Source: Desulfitobacterium dichloroeliminans LMG P-21439 (GTDB lineage Bacteria > Bacillota > Desulfitobacteriia > Desulfitobacteriales > Desulfitobacteriaceae). From it: a DNA stretch of 64,000 bases. The translations under genes were made by a program, and so were the position numbers. The notes under the pieces are model-generated. The model did no database searches. It was not told where the DNA came from and saw only the letters and a program-made list of their open reading frames with translations. Below are positions 38,481 to 47,648 of this stretch, one piece after another; position 1 is the stretch's first letter, and every line of letters begins with the position of its first letter. The stretch covers positions 1,278,001 through 1,342,000 of the forward strand of contig NC_019903.1 in assembly GCF_000243135.2 (NCBI RefSeq), in the 5' to 3' direction.

Positions 38481-38557
38481 GCTGCCATCAGGCAGGAGCA
38501 TGAGAGGCTATATTTTTCTTTTTGAGAAACATAGTCTCTTTTTTATTGCCTGGCAGC
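38481..38557 (+). promoter_or_regulatory. Nested-hairpin leader with internal terminator
   Basis: GCTGCC-AT-CAGGCA (38481-38494) can pair with TGCCTGGCAGC (38547-38557). Inside, AGAGGCTAT (38503-38511) pairs with ATAGTCTCT (38531-38539), followed by TTTTTTA, a terminator-like unit. The arrangement resembles an attenuator placed just before the GC-rich accessory block. Confidence 0.4.
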
Positions 38558-38582
38558 GTAAAAAAGAATGGAGGAAATCAAA

Positions 38583-39095
38583 ATGGCAAACGAAACAATG
38601 CGTATCTTTTTCCCTCTGAAGATCATCATCTACCCTCAAGGCGAGTATGGATTTGAGGACAACCCGGAGGACATCACTTCCAAAGAGGCCGTAGCGTATG
38701 AGGACTCTATCCTCGCCGCAATCGCAAAAGAGAATCGGTTTTTTGAAAATGACCGTGGCCTTGCCGAATACATCCACGACGAAGCTCTCAATAAAAAGGT
38801 GTATAGCCTGTACCCGTCAGTGGAAGTCGTCGATGGCGAGCTATGGGGAGTCATGACAGCAGGACTAAAAGAATCGCTCTCCGGCGAAGAAACCGCCGAG
38901 CTCATTAATTTTGTGTCTGGGCAAAATAGTGACGGATACGGTGAGGGCCTGGAACAGCGCCCCATTAAAACGTCCAACGGAGAAATCTATGTCAGCTTCT
39001 GGAATCACGAAAACTATTCCTTAAAGCTGGAGCAGGAGATGAAAAATAAAACTCCTGACATTGGATATGGCGGTCCGGTGATGGGAGGAATGTAA
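38583..39095 (+). CDS. Accessory-element protein of unknown function with Met/Gly tail
   Basis: A 170-residue cytoplasmic-looking acidic protein starting MANETMRIFFPLKI behind a GGAGGAAAT site. I do not recognise a domain. It ends in GYGGPVMGGM, one of the shared tails described in the findings. It is the first gene of the GC-rich block and the next gene starts one base after its stop, so they are coupled. Confidence 0.7.
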   Translation: MANETMRIFFPLKIIIYPQGEYGFEDNPEDITSKEAVAYEDSILAAIAKENRFFENDRGLAEYIHDEALNKKVYSLYPSVEVVDGELWGVMTAGLKESLSGEETAELINFVSGQNSDGYGEGLEQRPIKTSNGEIYVSFWNHENYSLKLEQEMKNKTPDIGYGGPVMGGM

Positions 39096-39422
39096 ATGAG
39101 CAAGGTGTTCTCTATCATCGGTCTGGAAACCAACACCGGTATCCAAGACGTCGGACTCATGGGCGGCATCCCCCAAGCGGAGGACATCCAAAAATCCCGG
39201 CTATACAAAGAGCTGGTTGAGGACTGCGGCGGATCAGAATATATCATGGTGGCGGTTAAATCCTACCGTTATGGTGAGGGAGAGCCGGAGGATGCCATGA
39301 CCGAGGATCTCGATTGGCTCAAAGCTCGTCCCGATTTTTTGTTAAGCGAAGCGGTTACACATCTGCAGACTAAAAGCTTCGCTATTCTATACCCCGATCA
39401 GGGAATGCAGATGAACATGTAG
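39096..39422 (+). CDS. Accessory-element protein of unknown function
   Basis: A 108-residue protein starting right after the previous stop. No known domain seen. It ends PDQGMQMNM, another Met-rich tail. Two terminators follow, so the pair forms one transcription unit. Confidence 0.65.
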   Translation: MSKVFSIIGLETNTGIQDVGLMGGIPQAEDIQKSRLYKELVEDCGGSEYIMVAVKSYRYGEGEPEDAMTEDLDWLKARPDFLLSEAVTHLQTKSFAILYPDQGMQMNM

Positions 39423-39460
39423 CGCTCTTTGGTTTCTATGAAGCTGAAGGGCGCTTTTTG
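39422..39460 (+). terminator. First terminator after the accessory gene pair
   Basis: AGCGCTCTT pairs with AAGGGCGCT across a loop of about 17 bases, followed by TTTTTGC. Confidence 0.65.
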
Positions 39461-39511
39461 CATTTTCAAAAACTGTGATGTAAACCAAATAACTAAATAA
39501 GTGAACGAGAA

Positions 39512-39550
39512 GGCGCTGTCTTTACAAAAAAGGCAGCGCCCTTTTTGTTT
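39512..39550 (+). terminator. Second terminator after the accessory gene pair
   Basis: GGCGCTG (39512-39518) pairs with CAGCGCC (39534-39540), followed by CTTTTTGTTTTT. Confidence 0.75.
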
Positions 39551-39571
39551 TTCCGAGAAAGGGGCTGAACT

Positions 39572-39775
39572 ATGAACAATGATTTAAACACAGAAGTAAA
39601 AATCGACGCAGAAGGAACCGGACCACCTAAAAAGTATGCCGTGCCTTCGCCCGAAGATACCGCCCGATGTGCTGGATGTCCTTATCCCGGCGTCGGTTTC
39701 ATCTGCTGGGGTACAGACGGCTCCTGTATGAGAACAGAGGTTGAAAGGATCAGCCGCCGAAGCAGAGGGAGGTGA
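39572..39775 (+). CDS. Small cysteine-motif protein
   Basis: A 67-residue protein behind GAAAGGGGC. Cysteines in ARCAGCPYPGVGFICWGTDG and a fourth in SCMRT suggest a small metal-binding or disulfide-linked module. I do not know the family. It is immediately followed by the DNA methylase gene. Confidence 0.6.
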   Translation: MNNDLNTEVKIDAEGTGPPKKYAVPSPEDTARCAGCPYPGVGFICWGTDGSCMRTEVERISRRSRGR

Positions 39776-39779
39776 TGTA

Positions 39780-40712
39780 ATGAACAGCCCCATCAGCTGG
39801 GTGGGCGGTAAAAAGGCACTGCGGGATCTGATTTATCAGAGGATGCCGAAGGAATTCGGCAGATACATTGAAGTCTTTGGCGGAGGCGGCTGGGTGTTGT
39901 TCGGGCGAAAGCCCGGCACCGCTATGGAGGTTTACAACGATTTTAACTCCGACCTTGCTAATATGTTCCGCTGCATCCGTGACCGCCCCATGGCCTTGCT
40001 TAAGGAGTTGGGCTTCCTTCCGCTGAACGGACGGGATGAGTTTAATGTCCTGAAAAAATTTCTGGAGAAGGATGAATTCACGAACGAGTACCTGCAGGAG
40101 GAAATAGAGATCGCCCAGCGGTATCTCACAGCACCGCAGTTTGATGAAATCAAGCTCATCCTCTTGGAAAATGCGCAAATGAATGACGTCAAACGCGCTG
40201 CTGCCTTTTACAAGCTCATCCGTTTAAGCTACGGAAGCGGCTGCACCAGCTATGGCTGTCAGCCATTCGATATCCACAAAACCTTTGACCTCATCTGGCA
40301 GGCAAGCCGCAGACTCAAGGACACGGTCATTGAGAACAAGGACTTCGAAGCTCTGATCAAGCAATACGACCGTGAGAACGCCTTCATTTACTGCGATCCC
40401 CCATATTATCAAACAGAGGGACACTACGAAGTGGTATTCAGAAAAGAAGATCATTACCGTTTGCGGGATACCTTGGCATCCTGTCTGGGCAAATGGCTGG
40501 TCAGCTACAACGACTGCGAATTCATTCGTGAGTTATATCAGCACTTCAACATCGAAGCGGTCAGCCGCATCAACAACCTTGCGCAGCGCTATGACAACGG
40601 CTGCGAATATGCCGAGGTGCTTATCTCCAACTACGACACCAGCGAGCGCATGCGGGATATGCCTATCCAGATGGGTTTATTCGACCTCGGCGGATTGTTC
40701 GGCATGCAATGA
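39780..40712 (+). CDS. D12-class DNA N6-adenine methyltransferase
   Basis: A 310-residue methylase. Motif I is SWVGGKKALRDLI (FxGGK type) and motif IV is IYCDPPYYQTEG (DPPY). The ATG at 39780 follows GGGAGGTGAT; the longer frame from 39741 lacks a ribosome site. No restriction enzyme is seen next to it, so it is more likely a solitary methylase protecting or marking the mobile element. The end GLFDLGGLFGMQ is again Gly/Met-rich. Confidence 0.9.
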   Translation: MNSPISWVGGKKALRDLIYQRMPKEFGRYIEVFGGGGWVLFGRKPGTAMEVYNDFNSDLANMFRCIRDRPMALLKELGFLPLNGRDEFNVLKKFLEKDEFTNEYLQEEIEIAQRYLTAPQFDEIKLILLENAQMNDVKRAAAFYKLIRLSYGSGCTSYGCQPFDIHKTFDLIWQASRRLKDTVIENKDFEALIKQYDRENAFIYCDPPYYQTEGHYEVVFRKEDHYRLRDTLASCLGKWLVSYNDCEFIRELYQHFNIEAVSRINNLAQRYDNGCEYAEVLISNYDTSERMRDMPIQMGLFDLGGLFGMQ

Positions 40713-40749
40713 CAGGAAAACAAATTATTTTATCAGGAGGTTTTACTTT

Positions 40750-41331
40750 ATGAAAATGATTGAAATGCGTACATGCGTGGACAAGGACGGCCGACTTGTC
40801 ATTTCTGAAAAAACCGTAGGAGGGGCTGGATTCAATCCCGGCGATGAGGTGTACGTCTCCCTTGCAGTTGCGAAAGGGGAAACCCATCCCAGCCCGATAC
40901 ACCTCAGCACAACTGAACCTTCAAATATCATTATTAATCCAGATGATGAGGATGTGTTCGCTCCGGAGGATGAGCTGCACATACCGGATGTGCTTCTGGA
41001 GGCTGCGGGTATTCCGAAGGACTGCAGTCTCGGCGCTTTCGGCGGGAACGGAAGCCTTGTCTTTTACAATGCAGATGAAGATGAGGAAGATGAGCTGGAG
41101 GATGAGTCGGAGGACGAAGGTGATCTGTTTGTACCCGGTGAGCTGTTGGAGGCGGCAGGCATTCCGGAGGATAGCGATCTCGATATCATCTTCACTGACG
41201 GCGCCATCGTCATAATGGAAGCAGATATTCTGGACAATCTGCCGGATGAGCTTCGGGATCTGTTCGGCAATATTGGCATTGATCCTGATACGGTGCGGGA
41301 GGTTATGAGAAAGGAAGGTTATTTCGTATGA
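40750..41331 (+). CDS. Protein with three AbrB-like swapped-hairpin repeats
   Basis: A 193-residue protein behind a CAGGAGG site. Three AbrB/SpoVT-like segments are visible: DKDGRLVISEKTVGGAGF, the repeat around IPDVLLEAAGIPKDCSLG and the repeat around VPGELLEAAGIPEDSDLD, each followed by a short beta stretch. A very acidic linker lies between the last two. It overlaps the next AbrB-type gene. Likely a DNA-binding or antitoxin-like regulator of the element; no toxin is visible. Confidence 0.65.
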   Translation: MKMIEMRTCVDKDGRLVISEKTVGGAGFNPGDEVYVSLAVAKGETHPSPIHLSTTEPSNIIINPDDEDVFAPEDELHIPDVLLEAAGIPKDCSLGAFGGNGSLVFYNADEDEEDELEDESEDEGDLFVPGELLEAAGIPEDSDLDIIFTDGAIVIMEADILDNLPDELRDLFGNIGIDPDTVREVMRKEGYFV

Positions 41332-41621
41332 AAGCAAAGCCCATTTACAAGATCCTTGATGACAAGGGCAGAGTCCTGATTCCCAAGGCGCTCCGCGCAT
41401 CCGCTGAAATGGAGCATGGCGATATTGTGCGTCTCGGCGTGAACAAGGGGGTCATCACAGCCAAGAAGGTTGATCTCATCGAGCTTGGCGACCAGTCTCC
41501 GGAAGCAGTGGAAGCGTTTGTGCGCGCCGCCATCCGCGACATGCCGGAGGAAACGCAGATAGGCATCGCCGCAAGACTGCTGGAGCTGGTCGAACAGAGA
41601 AAGGAGCAGCGCCATGAGTGA
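41328..41621 (+). CDS. AbrB/MazE/SpoVT-type regulator
   Basis: A 97-residue protein with an N-terminal swapped-hairpin domain (YKILDDKGRVLIPKALRASA) and a helical C-terminus. It overlaps the previous and next genes, so the three are co-translated. It probably regulates transcription of the element; a MazE-like antitoxin role would need a toxin partner that I do not see. Confidence 0.75.
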   Translation: MKAKPIYKILDDKGRVLIPKALRASAEMEHGDIVRLGVNKGVITAKKVDLIELGDQSPEAVEAFVRAAIRDMPEETQIGIAARLLELVEQRKEQRHE

Positions 41622-42201
41622 GGAAGTATTGTTTTCTCAGGAGGACTGTCTGAAGAGCGGGTATGACTTTTCAATCAACGGTAAGGTTATAGTCCTCAAA
41701 CCCTCCGTGTTATCGGAGGAATTCCGTAACACCAAGCATCAGCTGTACTTCTGCACCGGAGGCTTCGGCAGCAATCCCAATCCCAGCGGCCGATCAGTTT
41801 TTGTCGTTTCCCTTGCGGACGGTGAGCAGGTTCGCTGGAACCGAAGCGACATCCTCGGTATCGCAAAGCCGGAGATCCTGTCCGACCACGCCCGGCTGCA
41901 ACTCTCGCAGATCCGTCCGGCAGCTGCGCTGGATCTCAAAAGCCATGAGCCGCAGTACAGCGGCTATTGCTTTTTGCCGGACGGCCGATATACCTCCGGC
42001 GTATGGCTGTGCAGCACCAAGGAGGTGCAGGACTACATCGAAATGCAGAAGGACTATCAGCACCGTGTAATGATTTGCGACCGTTATGACTTCTGTGTGT
42101 TCGAGATGATTGACGGCAAGCTAATTCATCCTTCACCGGAGGTCTTGGAAGCTTTCTTTAAGGAACAGCAGGAGCCGGGCGGCATGGAGCTGAAGCTATG
42201 A
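41614..42201 (+). CDS. Accessory-element protein of unknown function
   Basis: A 195-residue protein starting inside the AbrB-type gene. No domain recognised. The C-terminal part reads FFKEQQEPGGMELKL, a Gly/Met end like those of neighbouring genes. A terminator follows at 42221. Confidence 0.65.
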   Translation: MSEEVLFSQEDCLKSGYDFSINGKVIVLKPSVLSEEFRNTKHQLYFCTGGFGSNPNPSGRSVFVVSLADGEQVRWNRSDILGIAKPEILSDHARLQLSQIRPAAALDLKSHEPQYSGYCFLPDGRYTSGVWLCSTKEVQDYIEMQKDYQHRVMICDRYDFCVFEMIDGKLIHPSPEVLEAFFKEQQEPGGMELKL

Positions 42202-42220
42202 AAGCAATATGGGCTTAAGG

Positions 42221-42250
42221 CCGGAATCAGATAAAGGGTTCCGGTTTTTT
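42221..42250 (+). terminator. Terminator before the surface protein gene
   Basis: CCGGAA (42221-42226) pairs with TTCCGG (42239-42244), followed by TTTTTTC. Confidence 0.75.
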
Positions 42251-42286
42251 CATTGTCAAAATTAAAAGAAAGGATTGAGAAAACCC

Positions 42287-45200
42287 ATGAAACAGAAAGG
42301 AAAACGCATCGTCATTATTGCCCTTGCTCTCCTTCTCCTTATATGCGGCGGAATCTATACGGCGTACCGCCTGCATCCGGAGAGCTTTGTCGGGCAGGAT
42401 GAAATCATCACACGCGGTGAGTACGCCGCAATTCTGGCGCAGGAAATTCCGCTCGATACCTCAAATGCGGAAAAAGACCCGCCCAGCTTTTCCGACATTG
42501 ACGGTCACTGGTCGGAAAAATACATCGAAGCACTCATTGACGCCGGAATCATTGACCCCGCCGATTATCCCGACGGCTTCCATCCCGACGACCCGATCAC
42601 CCGCGCCGAGATACTAAAGATGCTCGTGAGAGCGGATGGCAAGGACGAGGAAGCAAAAAACACTCAAGGGCACAGCGGATATGATGACCAGCCGGACATC
42701 AGGGATGAGGACAAGGGATATGTCATCATCGGCCGTGAGAACGGAATCATCGGAGATACGGATGATAATAAAATCCGTCCCAATGATCCGGCTACCAAGG
42801 GCGAAGCCGAGGATATGAACGACAAGGTCACGCCGAAGCCGACTGAACCAACGCCAACCACTCCGAGTCCGACTCCCGGAGCCAAGGATCAGCCGACGCC
42901 TACCCCGACGAATCCGGACGAAAACCAGCCAACCCCAACTCCTACCCTGCCTCCTACGCCCACACCCGGCAATCCTGGCGGCGGCTCAGGAGGCGGCTCA
43001 TATTATCCTCCCGCACAGGTGAGGTTTGAACTCCACGAAACGGTTCATACCGACAGCGAAATTCATGTGATGCCTGTATGGAAGTACATGAAAACCTATA
43101 CCTGGACGCTGACCAAAACCGCCGTTGATGGTTCACAGCAGCCTATGGAGCTGGCTGATGCTGTAAGCGGAACCCTCGGCTTGGAGGGGGGCACAATCCA
43201 ATTCAAGGAGGAAGGACAGTATACTCTGACCGCCACAGCCAAAAACGCCAGAGGAAAGGAAACCGTGCTGTCCAAGCGGGTAACAGTGTATCCGGTTATC
43301 GACCTGAGCTTTGACCTGCCGGAAACCACCCATACCGACAAATCAGTCACGCTCACTTTCCCGTTGGAAAAGTTCTATGGACACGACATCGTGTGGTCGG
43401 CGGCAAAGGACGGCGAAGCTGTCCAGCCGACAGACATTCTGGAGGGCGAGCTTGGAAACGAAGGCGGCACCTTTGTGTTCGGGAATAAGGGCAAATATAC
43501 GCTCACAGCGTCCATTGCCGACGAAATCGGCCGAGTATTCACCCATAGTGAAAATACCAAGGTCTATCCTGTGGCGGGCATAGCATTCTCACTTCCCGCT
43601 GCGTCCCATACCGACACGGCGCTGGATGTGGTCACAGCTCTGACCGAAGCGGAAGGTCTGACCGTCAGCTGGAGCCTGACGAAGAATGGTGAAGCGGCAG
43701 CGCTTGCCGACGAGCTGGAGGGCAGCCTCACCAGTGGCGGCGGGAATATCCGCTTCAAGGACAGGGGCGTGTATATGTTAACCGGGACGCTCGCCGACGA
43801 AACCGGCAGAATCTTTGAAGACTCCCATACCATAACCATCTATCCGGTAGGCTCCATCGGCTTTTACGCACCGGAGATCACCCATACCGACAAAACGATC
43901 CATGTGGAAACACTCTTTGAGAACCTTGGCGACGCTGCAATCCAGTGGTCGCTGACCAAGGACGGAGAAGCTATTGTCCTTGCTGATGCGGTTCAGGACG
44001 AGCTGACCAACGAGGGCGGATATATCCGCTTCATAGATAAAGGCGAGTATGTTCTGAAAGCCGCCTTCACCGATCCGGCTGGCAGAAGCTACAGCTATAC
44101 GGCGCCCGTCAAGGTTTACCCTGTTCCCGGCATCACATATACATTACCGGAAACCGCCCACACCGATACCATCGTCAATGTGATTTCGGAAACCACGGAA
44201 CTGGATGGACTCAATGTTGAGTGGCTGTTGGAGAACGGCTTTGGCTTCCAGAATTGGGCGACATATATCGATGGGACACTGGATAACAGCGGAGGCTCCA
44301 TCCGCTTCAAGCATGCCGGAACCTACGAGCTGATTGCAAGAATTACCGATGAAACCGGGCGGGTATTCCTGTTCGAAAACGGCGGCAGGATCGAAGTCCT
44401 GCCAGTGCTGAGCATCAGCTTTGAGCTTCCTGAAGCAACCCATACCGACAGAACCATCGACCTAAGGACCCGAGGCAATAACAACATACTGCCGGTGGAG
44501 TGGATAATCACCAAAGACGGCACGAATGTTGAGCTATATGACGTTGTGGATGGAGCACTGAATGCCTACGGCGGTAAAATACGCTTTATGCAGACCGGAG
44601 ATTACACCCTGACTGTCGCCATGACGGATGCTCTGGGCAGGGCGTTCTCTTACAGTGCATCAACGACAGTCTGCCCAATCCCAACGATTAATCTCAGCAT
44701 GCCGGAGGTTTGGTACGACGGTGAAGCCGGAACGATCAGAGTAAGCGGTACGGATTTGGAGAGCCTCACCTCTGAATGGACGGTCGTGAAGGATGACGGC
44801 GGTGCTGAACCGTACTCAATTTATGCATCCGGTACACTCACCAAAGCAGGCGGCAGCCTGACCTTCCCGACTAAGGGACAATACACTCTGCTCCTGACCA
44901 TGACAGACCCCACCGGACGCAGCTTCACAAAGAGCAGGAGCTTCACGGTATTTCCCATCCCGACCATGAGCATCAGCGTCCCGCCGCTGACCTACAGCAC
45001 TGATTCCATGGCAATCACCGTCTCCGGTACAGAGCTTAACGGCACGGATACTGCTTGGTTTATCTCTGTGGATGGCGGTCAGGCCGAGTCCTATACCCAA
45101 TATGCCACAGGCACTGTCGGCACAGGCGGCGGTAGTCTTACCATCAGCACGGACAAAACCATTGCTGTTAAGCTGATTGGCGAAACTACCGATGTGAATG

Positions 45201-46327
45201 GAAGGAAATTCACCTTTACATCCAACACGGCGACGATCAAGCCGATAGCCAGCTTCCCGTTCACCATCCCGTCCTCTGTTCATATCGGGAGCAATATAAA
45301 CGTATCCCTGCCGACTATGTCGGGATTGGAGGGCAGAACCCTTACATGGTCGCTGACCAAAGGCGGAAGCCCGGCGAGTTACACCGGAAGTCTGTCAAAC
45401 AGCGGCGGCGCTATTACAATAAGCGTACCTGGCAGCTATGTTCTGACTGCCAGCACGACCGACAACACAGGCAGAGCTTTCACTTATTCGCAGAGCATCA
45501 ACATCACCAATACTGCACCGAATAAGCCCACCGGCAGCGCCACGGTCACAAGAACAGCGCTAAACGGCAAGCTGAAGGTAAACATTTCGGCATTTGCAGC
45601 CGATCCGGACGACGACACTGTTACGCTGGAATACTCCGGCAACACAGCGGACAGCTATTATTCCGTGGGTACTCATACCGTCTATGTCAGAGCAAAGGAC
45701 GCATGGGGGCTGTATTCCGACTGGACACCAATCACCTTCACTGTGAACAACTCTGCGCCCACAACTCCGGTAATTAACCGTACTCCTGACGGCAACAGCA
45801 TCGCTCCCGGCGTACCAATTACAATCACCGCCTCCAGCAGCGATGCTGACGGCGACGCTATCAACTATGTCTGGGAAGGCCGTCCGGCACAGACAAGCAC
45901 TGCTTATCCCCTCGGTAAAAATGTGGTGCGTGTGAAAGCTGTTGACTCAACTGGCGCCGAATCGCCTTGGGCGGCTATCGTGTTCTTTATCGCCGACCCC
46001 AATCGCGGCGGGGGCATGACGCTGACCGGCCCTGAATCGGTCATTCTGGAACAGGGCATCGCAGGAGCGACCATCACCAACTATACCTTCACGGTGCCGC
46101 CTGTTTCAGGTCACAGCGGCGACGACTACGGTCGTGTTCGCGGCTATAATGTGCTGACTGGACAGTGGGATCAGCTGAACTACGGCACAACCACCAACGG
46201 CATCACCTTCAGCCGCAGCCTGTCGCCCGGTATCTACAGTCAGCTGGAGTTCTACTATTACACCAACCACGACTGCATGTACAACAAGAGCAATATCACT
46301 TACTCCGTAAGCTTCTATTTCCAGTAA
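42287..46327 (+). CDS. Large SLH-domain, Ig-like repeat surface adhesin
   Basis: A 1346-residue exported protein. It has an N-terminal signal/anchor helix (about 8-28), SLH repeats (about 40-170; FSDIDGHWSEKYIEALIDAG and GIIGDTDDNKIRPNDPATKG) and a Pro/Thr-rich linker (about 180-240). About nine Ig/PKD-like repeats of 85-95 residues follow to about 1110; the first six contain a conserved HTD near the start and YTLTA or similar at the end. Two Fn3/PKD-like modules and a C-terminal beta domain end it. SLH domains bind cell-wall polymer, so it is a surface adhesin, possibly for mating-pair or biofilm contact. Its place among mobile-element genes is unusual. Confidence 0.8.
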   Translation: MKQKGKRIVIIALALLLLICGGIYTAYRLHPESFVGQDEIITRGEYAAILAQEIPLDTSNAEKDPPSFSDIDGHWSEKYIEALIDAGIIDPADYPDGFHPDDPITRAEILKMLVRADGKDEEAKNTQGHSGYDDQPDIRDEDKGYVIIGRENGIIGDTDDNKIRPNDPATKGEAEDMNDKVTPKPTEPTPTTPSPTPGAKDQPTPTPTNPDENQPTPTPTLPPTPTPGNPGGGSGGGSYYPPAQVRFELHETVHTDSEIHVMPVWKYMKTYTWTLTKTAVDGSQQPMELADAVSGTLGLEGGTIQFKEEGQYTLTATAKNARGKETVLSKRVTVYPVIDLSFDLPETTHTDKSVTLTFPLEKFYGHDIVWSAAKDGEAVQPTDILEGELGNEGGTFVFGNKGKYTLTASIADEIGRVFTHSENTKVYPVAGIAFSLPAASHTDTALDVVTALTEAEGLTVSWSLTKNGEAAALADELEGSLTSGGGNIRFKDRGVYMLTGTLADETGRIFEDSHTITIYPVGSIGFYAPEITHTDKTIHVETLFENLGDAAIQWSLTKDGEAIVLADAVQDELTNEGGYIRFIDKGEYVLKAAFTDPAGRSYSYTAPVKVYPVPGITYTLPETAHTDTIVNVISETTELDGLNVEWLLENGFGFQNWATYIDGTLDNSGGSIRFKHAGTYELIARITDETGRVFLFENGGRIEVLPVLSISFELPEATHTDRTIDLRTRGNNNILPVEWIITKDGTNVELYDVVDGALNAYGGKIRFMQTGDYTLTVAMTDALGRAFSYSASTTVCPIPTINLSMPEVWYDGEAGTIRVSGTDLESLTSEWTVVKDDGGAEPYSIYASGTLTKAGGSLTFPTKGQYTLLLTMTDPTGRSFTKSRSFTVFPIPTMSISVPPLTYSTDSMAITVSGTELNGTDTAWFISVDGGQAESYTQYATGTVGTGGGSLTISTDKTIAVKLIGETTDVNGRKFTFTSNTATIKPIASFPFTIPSSVHIGSNINVSLPTMSGLEGRTLTWSLTKGGSPASYTGSLSNSGGAITISVPGSYVLTASTTDNTGRAFTYSQSINITNTAPNKPTGSATVTRTALNGKLKVNISAFAADPDDDTVTLEYSGNTADSYYSVGTHTVYVRAKDAWGLYSDWTPITFTVNNSAPTTPVINRTPDGNSIAPGVPITITASSSDADGDAINYVWEGRPAQTSTAYPLGKNVVRVKAVDSTGAESPWAAIVFFIADPNRGGGMTLTGPESVILEQGIAGATITNYTFTVPPVSGHSGDDYGRVRGYNVLTGQWDQLNYGTTTNGITFSRSLSPGIYSQLEFYYYTNHDCMYNKSNITYSVSFYFQ

Positions 46328-46346
46328 CCAATCCTCTGATGACGGG

Positions 46347-46385
46347 AACAGCACCATGATTATCATGCTGCTGTTCCTAACCGTT
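46347..46385 (+). terminator. Hairpin after the adhesin gene
   Basis: GGAACAGCA pairs with TGCTGTTCC across ATGAT/ATCAT inner pairs (46347-46379), followed by TAACCGTTTT. The U-run is weak. Confidence 0.5.
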
Positions 46386-46413
46386 TTACAAATCAGGAAA
46401 GGAGAAATCGCCT

Positions 46414-47007
46414 ATGAGCGTAAATGCCAGAGAAGAACATCATGAGCATGTGGAGCTGTTCGGGAAACCGGCGCTCTTTACCAACTCCCGCATCGAGCGG
46501 TCGACTGTTCCGAAGGGTTTTCACTGTTACGATGTGCGCGGCTCGGACAATGATCCCGGCAGCCCGGTAACGGTTGAAAACCTCGTCGCTGTGAATCACG
46601 CCGCAACTGTTCTTACACCGGAACCGGTCGCCATCCCACAGGAAGGATATCGCCGGTTCAAGGGAGAACTGAATTTCCTCGGAGAATGTATGACGCTTGC
46701 CGAGTTCTGTGATGAACACGGTCTCACGCTTGGAGATATAAGCGAGCTGCCAGACATGTGCTTCTCCGTTCTGCCTAGCGACGGCAGCCTCATTTGTGTC
46801 AAGCATAGTGAAACCGGCTATTACAAATCGGATTGGGATACCGGCGACCCTGTGAAAAACAGAGAGCTTGCCGACTTCAACAACGAGGAGCTGGGCGTGT
46901 CAAGAGCGCAGGAGGAAGCCATGGTCATCAAATCCATGACCGGCTGGGTGTCTCAGGAGCCATCCTCGCAGGAGTTCGGCATGGAGCAGAAAATGAGTGG
47001 AATGTGA
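46414..47007 (+). CDS. LPD28-domain protein
   Basis: A 197-residue protein. FGKPALFTNSRIERSTVPKG, FHCYDVRGSDNDPGSPVTV and VNHAATVLTPEPV match the LPD28 domain (large polyvalent protein-associated), which occurs in Firmicute conjugative elements and phages. The C-terminus EFGMEQKMSGM is Met-rich. The ATG follows a GGAAAGGAGAAATC site. Function of LPD28 is not known. Confidence 0.75.
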   Translation: MSVNAREEHHEHVELFGKPALFTNSRIERSTVPKGFHCYDVRGSDNDPGSPVTVENLVAVNHAATVLTPEPVAIPQEGYRRFKGELNFLGECMTLAEFCDEHGLTLGDISELPDMCFSVLPSDGSLICVKHSETGYYKSDWDTGDPVKNRELADFNNEELGVSRAQEEAMVIKSMTGWVSQEPSSQEFGMEQKMSGM

Positions 47008-47022
47008 TACAAGGAGGCTTTC

Positions 47023-47583
47023 ATGAACGGTATTCAGATTAAAAACAACCGAATTCTCTACTACGGCAACACAGCCGGATATCTCGACAAGGATAAGGCT
47101 GTTGTAGACCCCCTGTTTGAAAACGACGAGCTCAAGTCCTATCTTTCAAACACCAAGGGAATCAATGTGGAGTGGACGCCCGGCACCTACGAGCGGCTGG
47201 CGGAGGGAAAGCTCGATTCGGAAGGCAATGCACTGATTCTGAAGAAGTGCCGTGTCTGGCAGCTCAGGCCCGATGTTGACCCCATGATGAAATTCATCGG
47301 ATACGACGAGTTGCTGAAGAATTTCGGTGAGCCAGATCCGGATAATTACCGGGTGGTCTACGACGGCGAGGTGGATACCAACGAGCTGGAGGCCCTATAT
47401 GCCAAATTCAATCTCGACCATCCCTCCGGCTACGAGGGGCATAGTCTCTCCATGTCGGATGTTGTCGAATTATACAATAATTCCGGCAGTATCTTTCACT
47501 ATGTAGACCGCTTCGGCTTCAAGGAAATATCCTTCAAGCCGCAGGAGCAGGAGCTATACCAAGGACCGGAGATAAGCATGTAA
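47023..47583 (+). CDS. YodL-domain protein
   Basis: A 186-residue protein. YRVVYDGEVDTNELEALY and DHPSGYEGHSLSMSDVVEL are the YodL-like domain found in proteins of Firmicute mobile elements. It ends YQGPEISM. Ribosome site ACAAGGAGGC. It lies in the same run as the LPD28 gene. Function unknown. Confidence 0.75.
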   Translation: MNGIQIKNNRILYYGNTAGYLDKDKAVVDPLFENDELKSYLSNTKGINVEWTPGTYERLAEGKLDSEGNALILKKCRVWQLRPDVDPMMKFIGYDELLKNFGEPDPDNYRVVYDGEVDTNELEALYAKFNLDHPSGYEGHSLSMSDVVELYNNSGSIFHYVDRFGFKEISFKPQEQELYQGPEISM

Positions 47584-47594
47584 CCCAATCAGCC

Positions 47595-47618
47595 GCAGCC
47601 GAAAGGCTGTTTTTTTTA
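47595..47618 (+). terminator. Terminator after the YodL gene
   Basis: CAGCC-GAAA-GGCTG (47596-47609) followed by TTTTTTTT. Short but with a good U-run. Confidence 0.7.
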
Positions 47619-47648
47619 ATTCCAAAAATTTATAAGGAGGAATCACCA

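Noticed and set aside
39780-40712. Restriction-modification system
   Set aside because: Only the methylase is present; the neighbouring genes show no nuclease motif.
40372-40749. Upstream extension of the three-repeat AbrB-like gene
   Set aside because: It lies inside the methylase gene in another frame; the ATG at 40750 has a proper ribosome site and begins the AbrB-like sequence.
42287-46327. Repeated segments in the adhesin gene as a CRISPR or DNA tandem repeat
   Set aside because: The repetition is at protein level (HTD-type Ig-like modules), with diverged DNA and 270-base units; no short direct repeats with spacers occur anywhere in the window.
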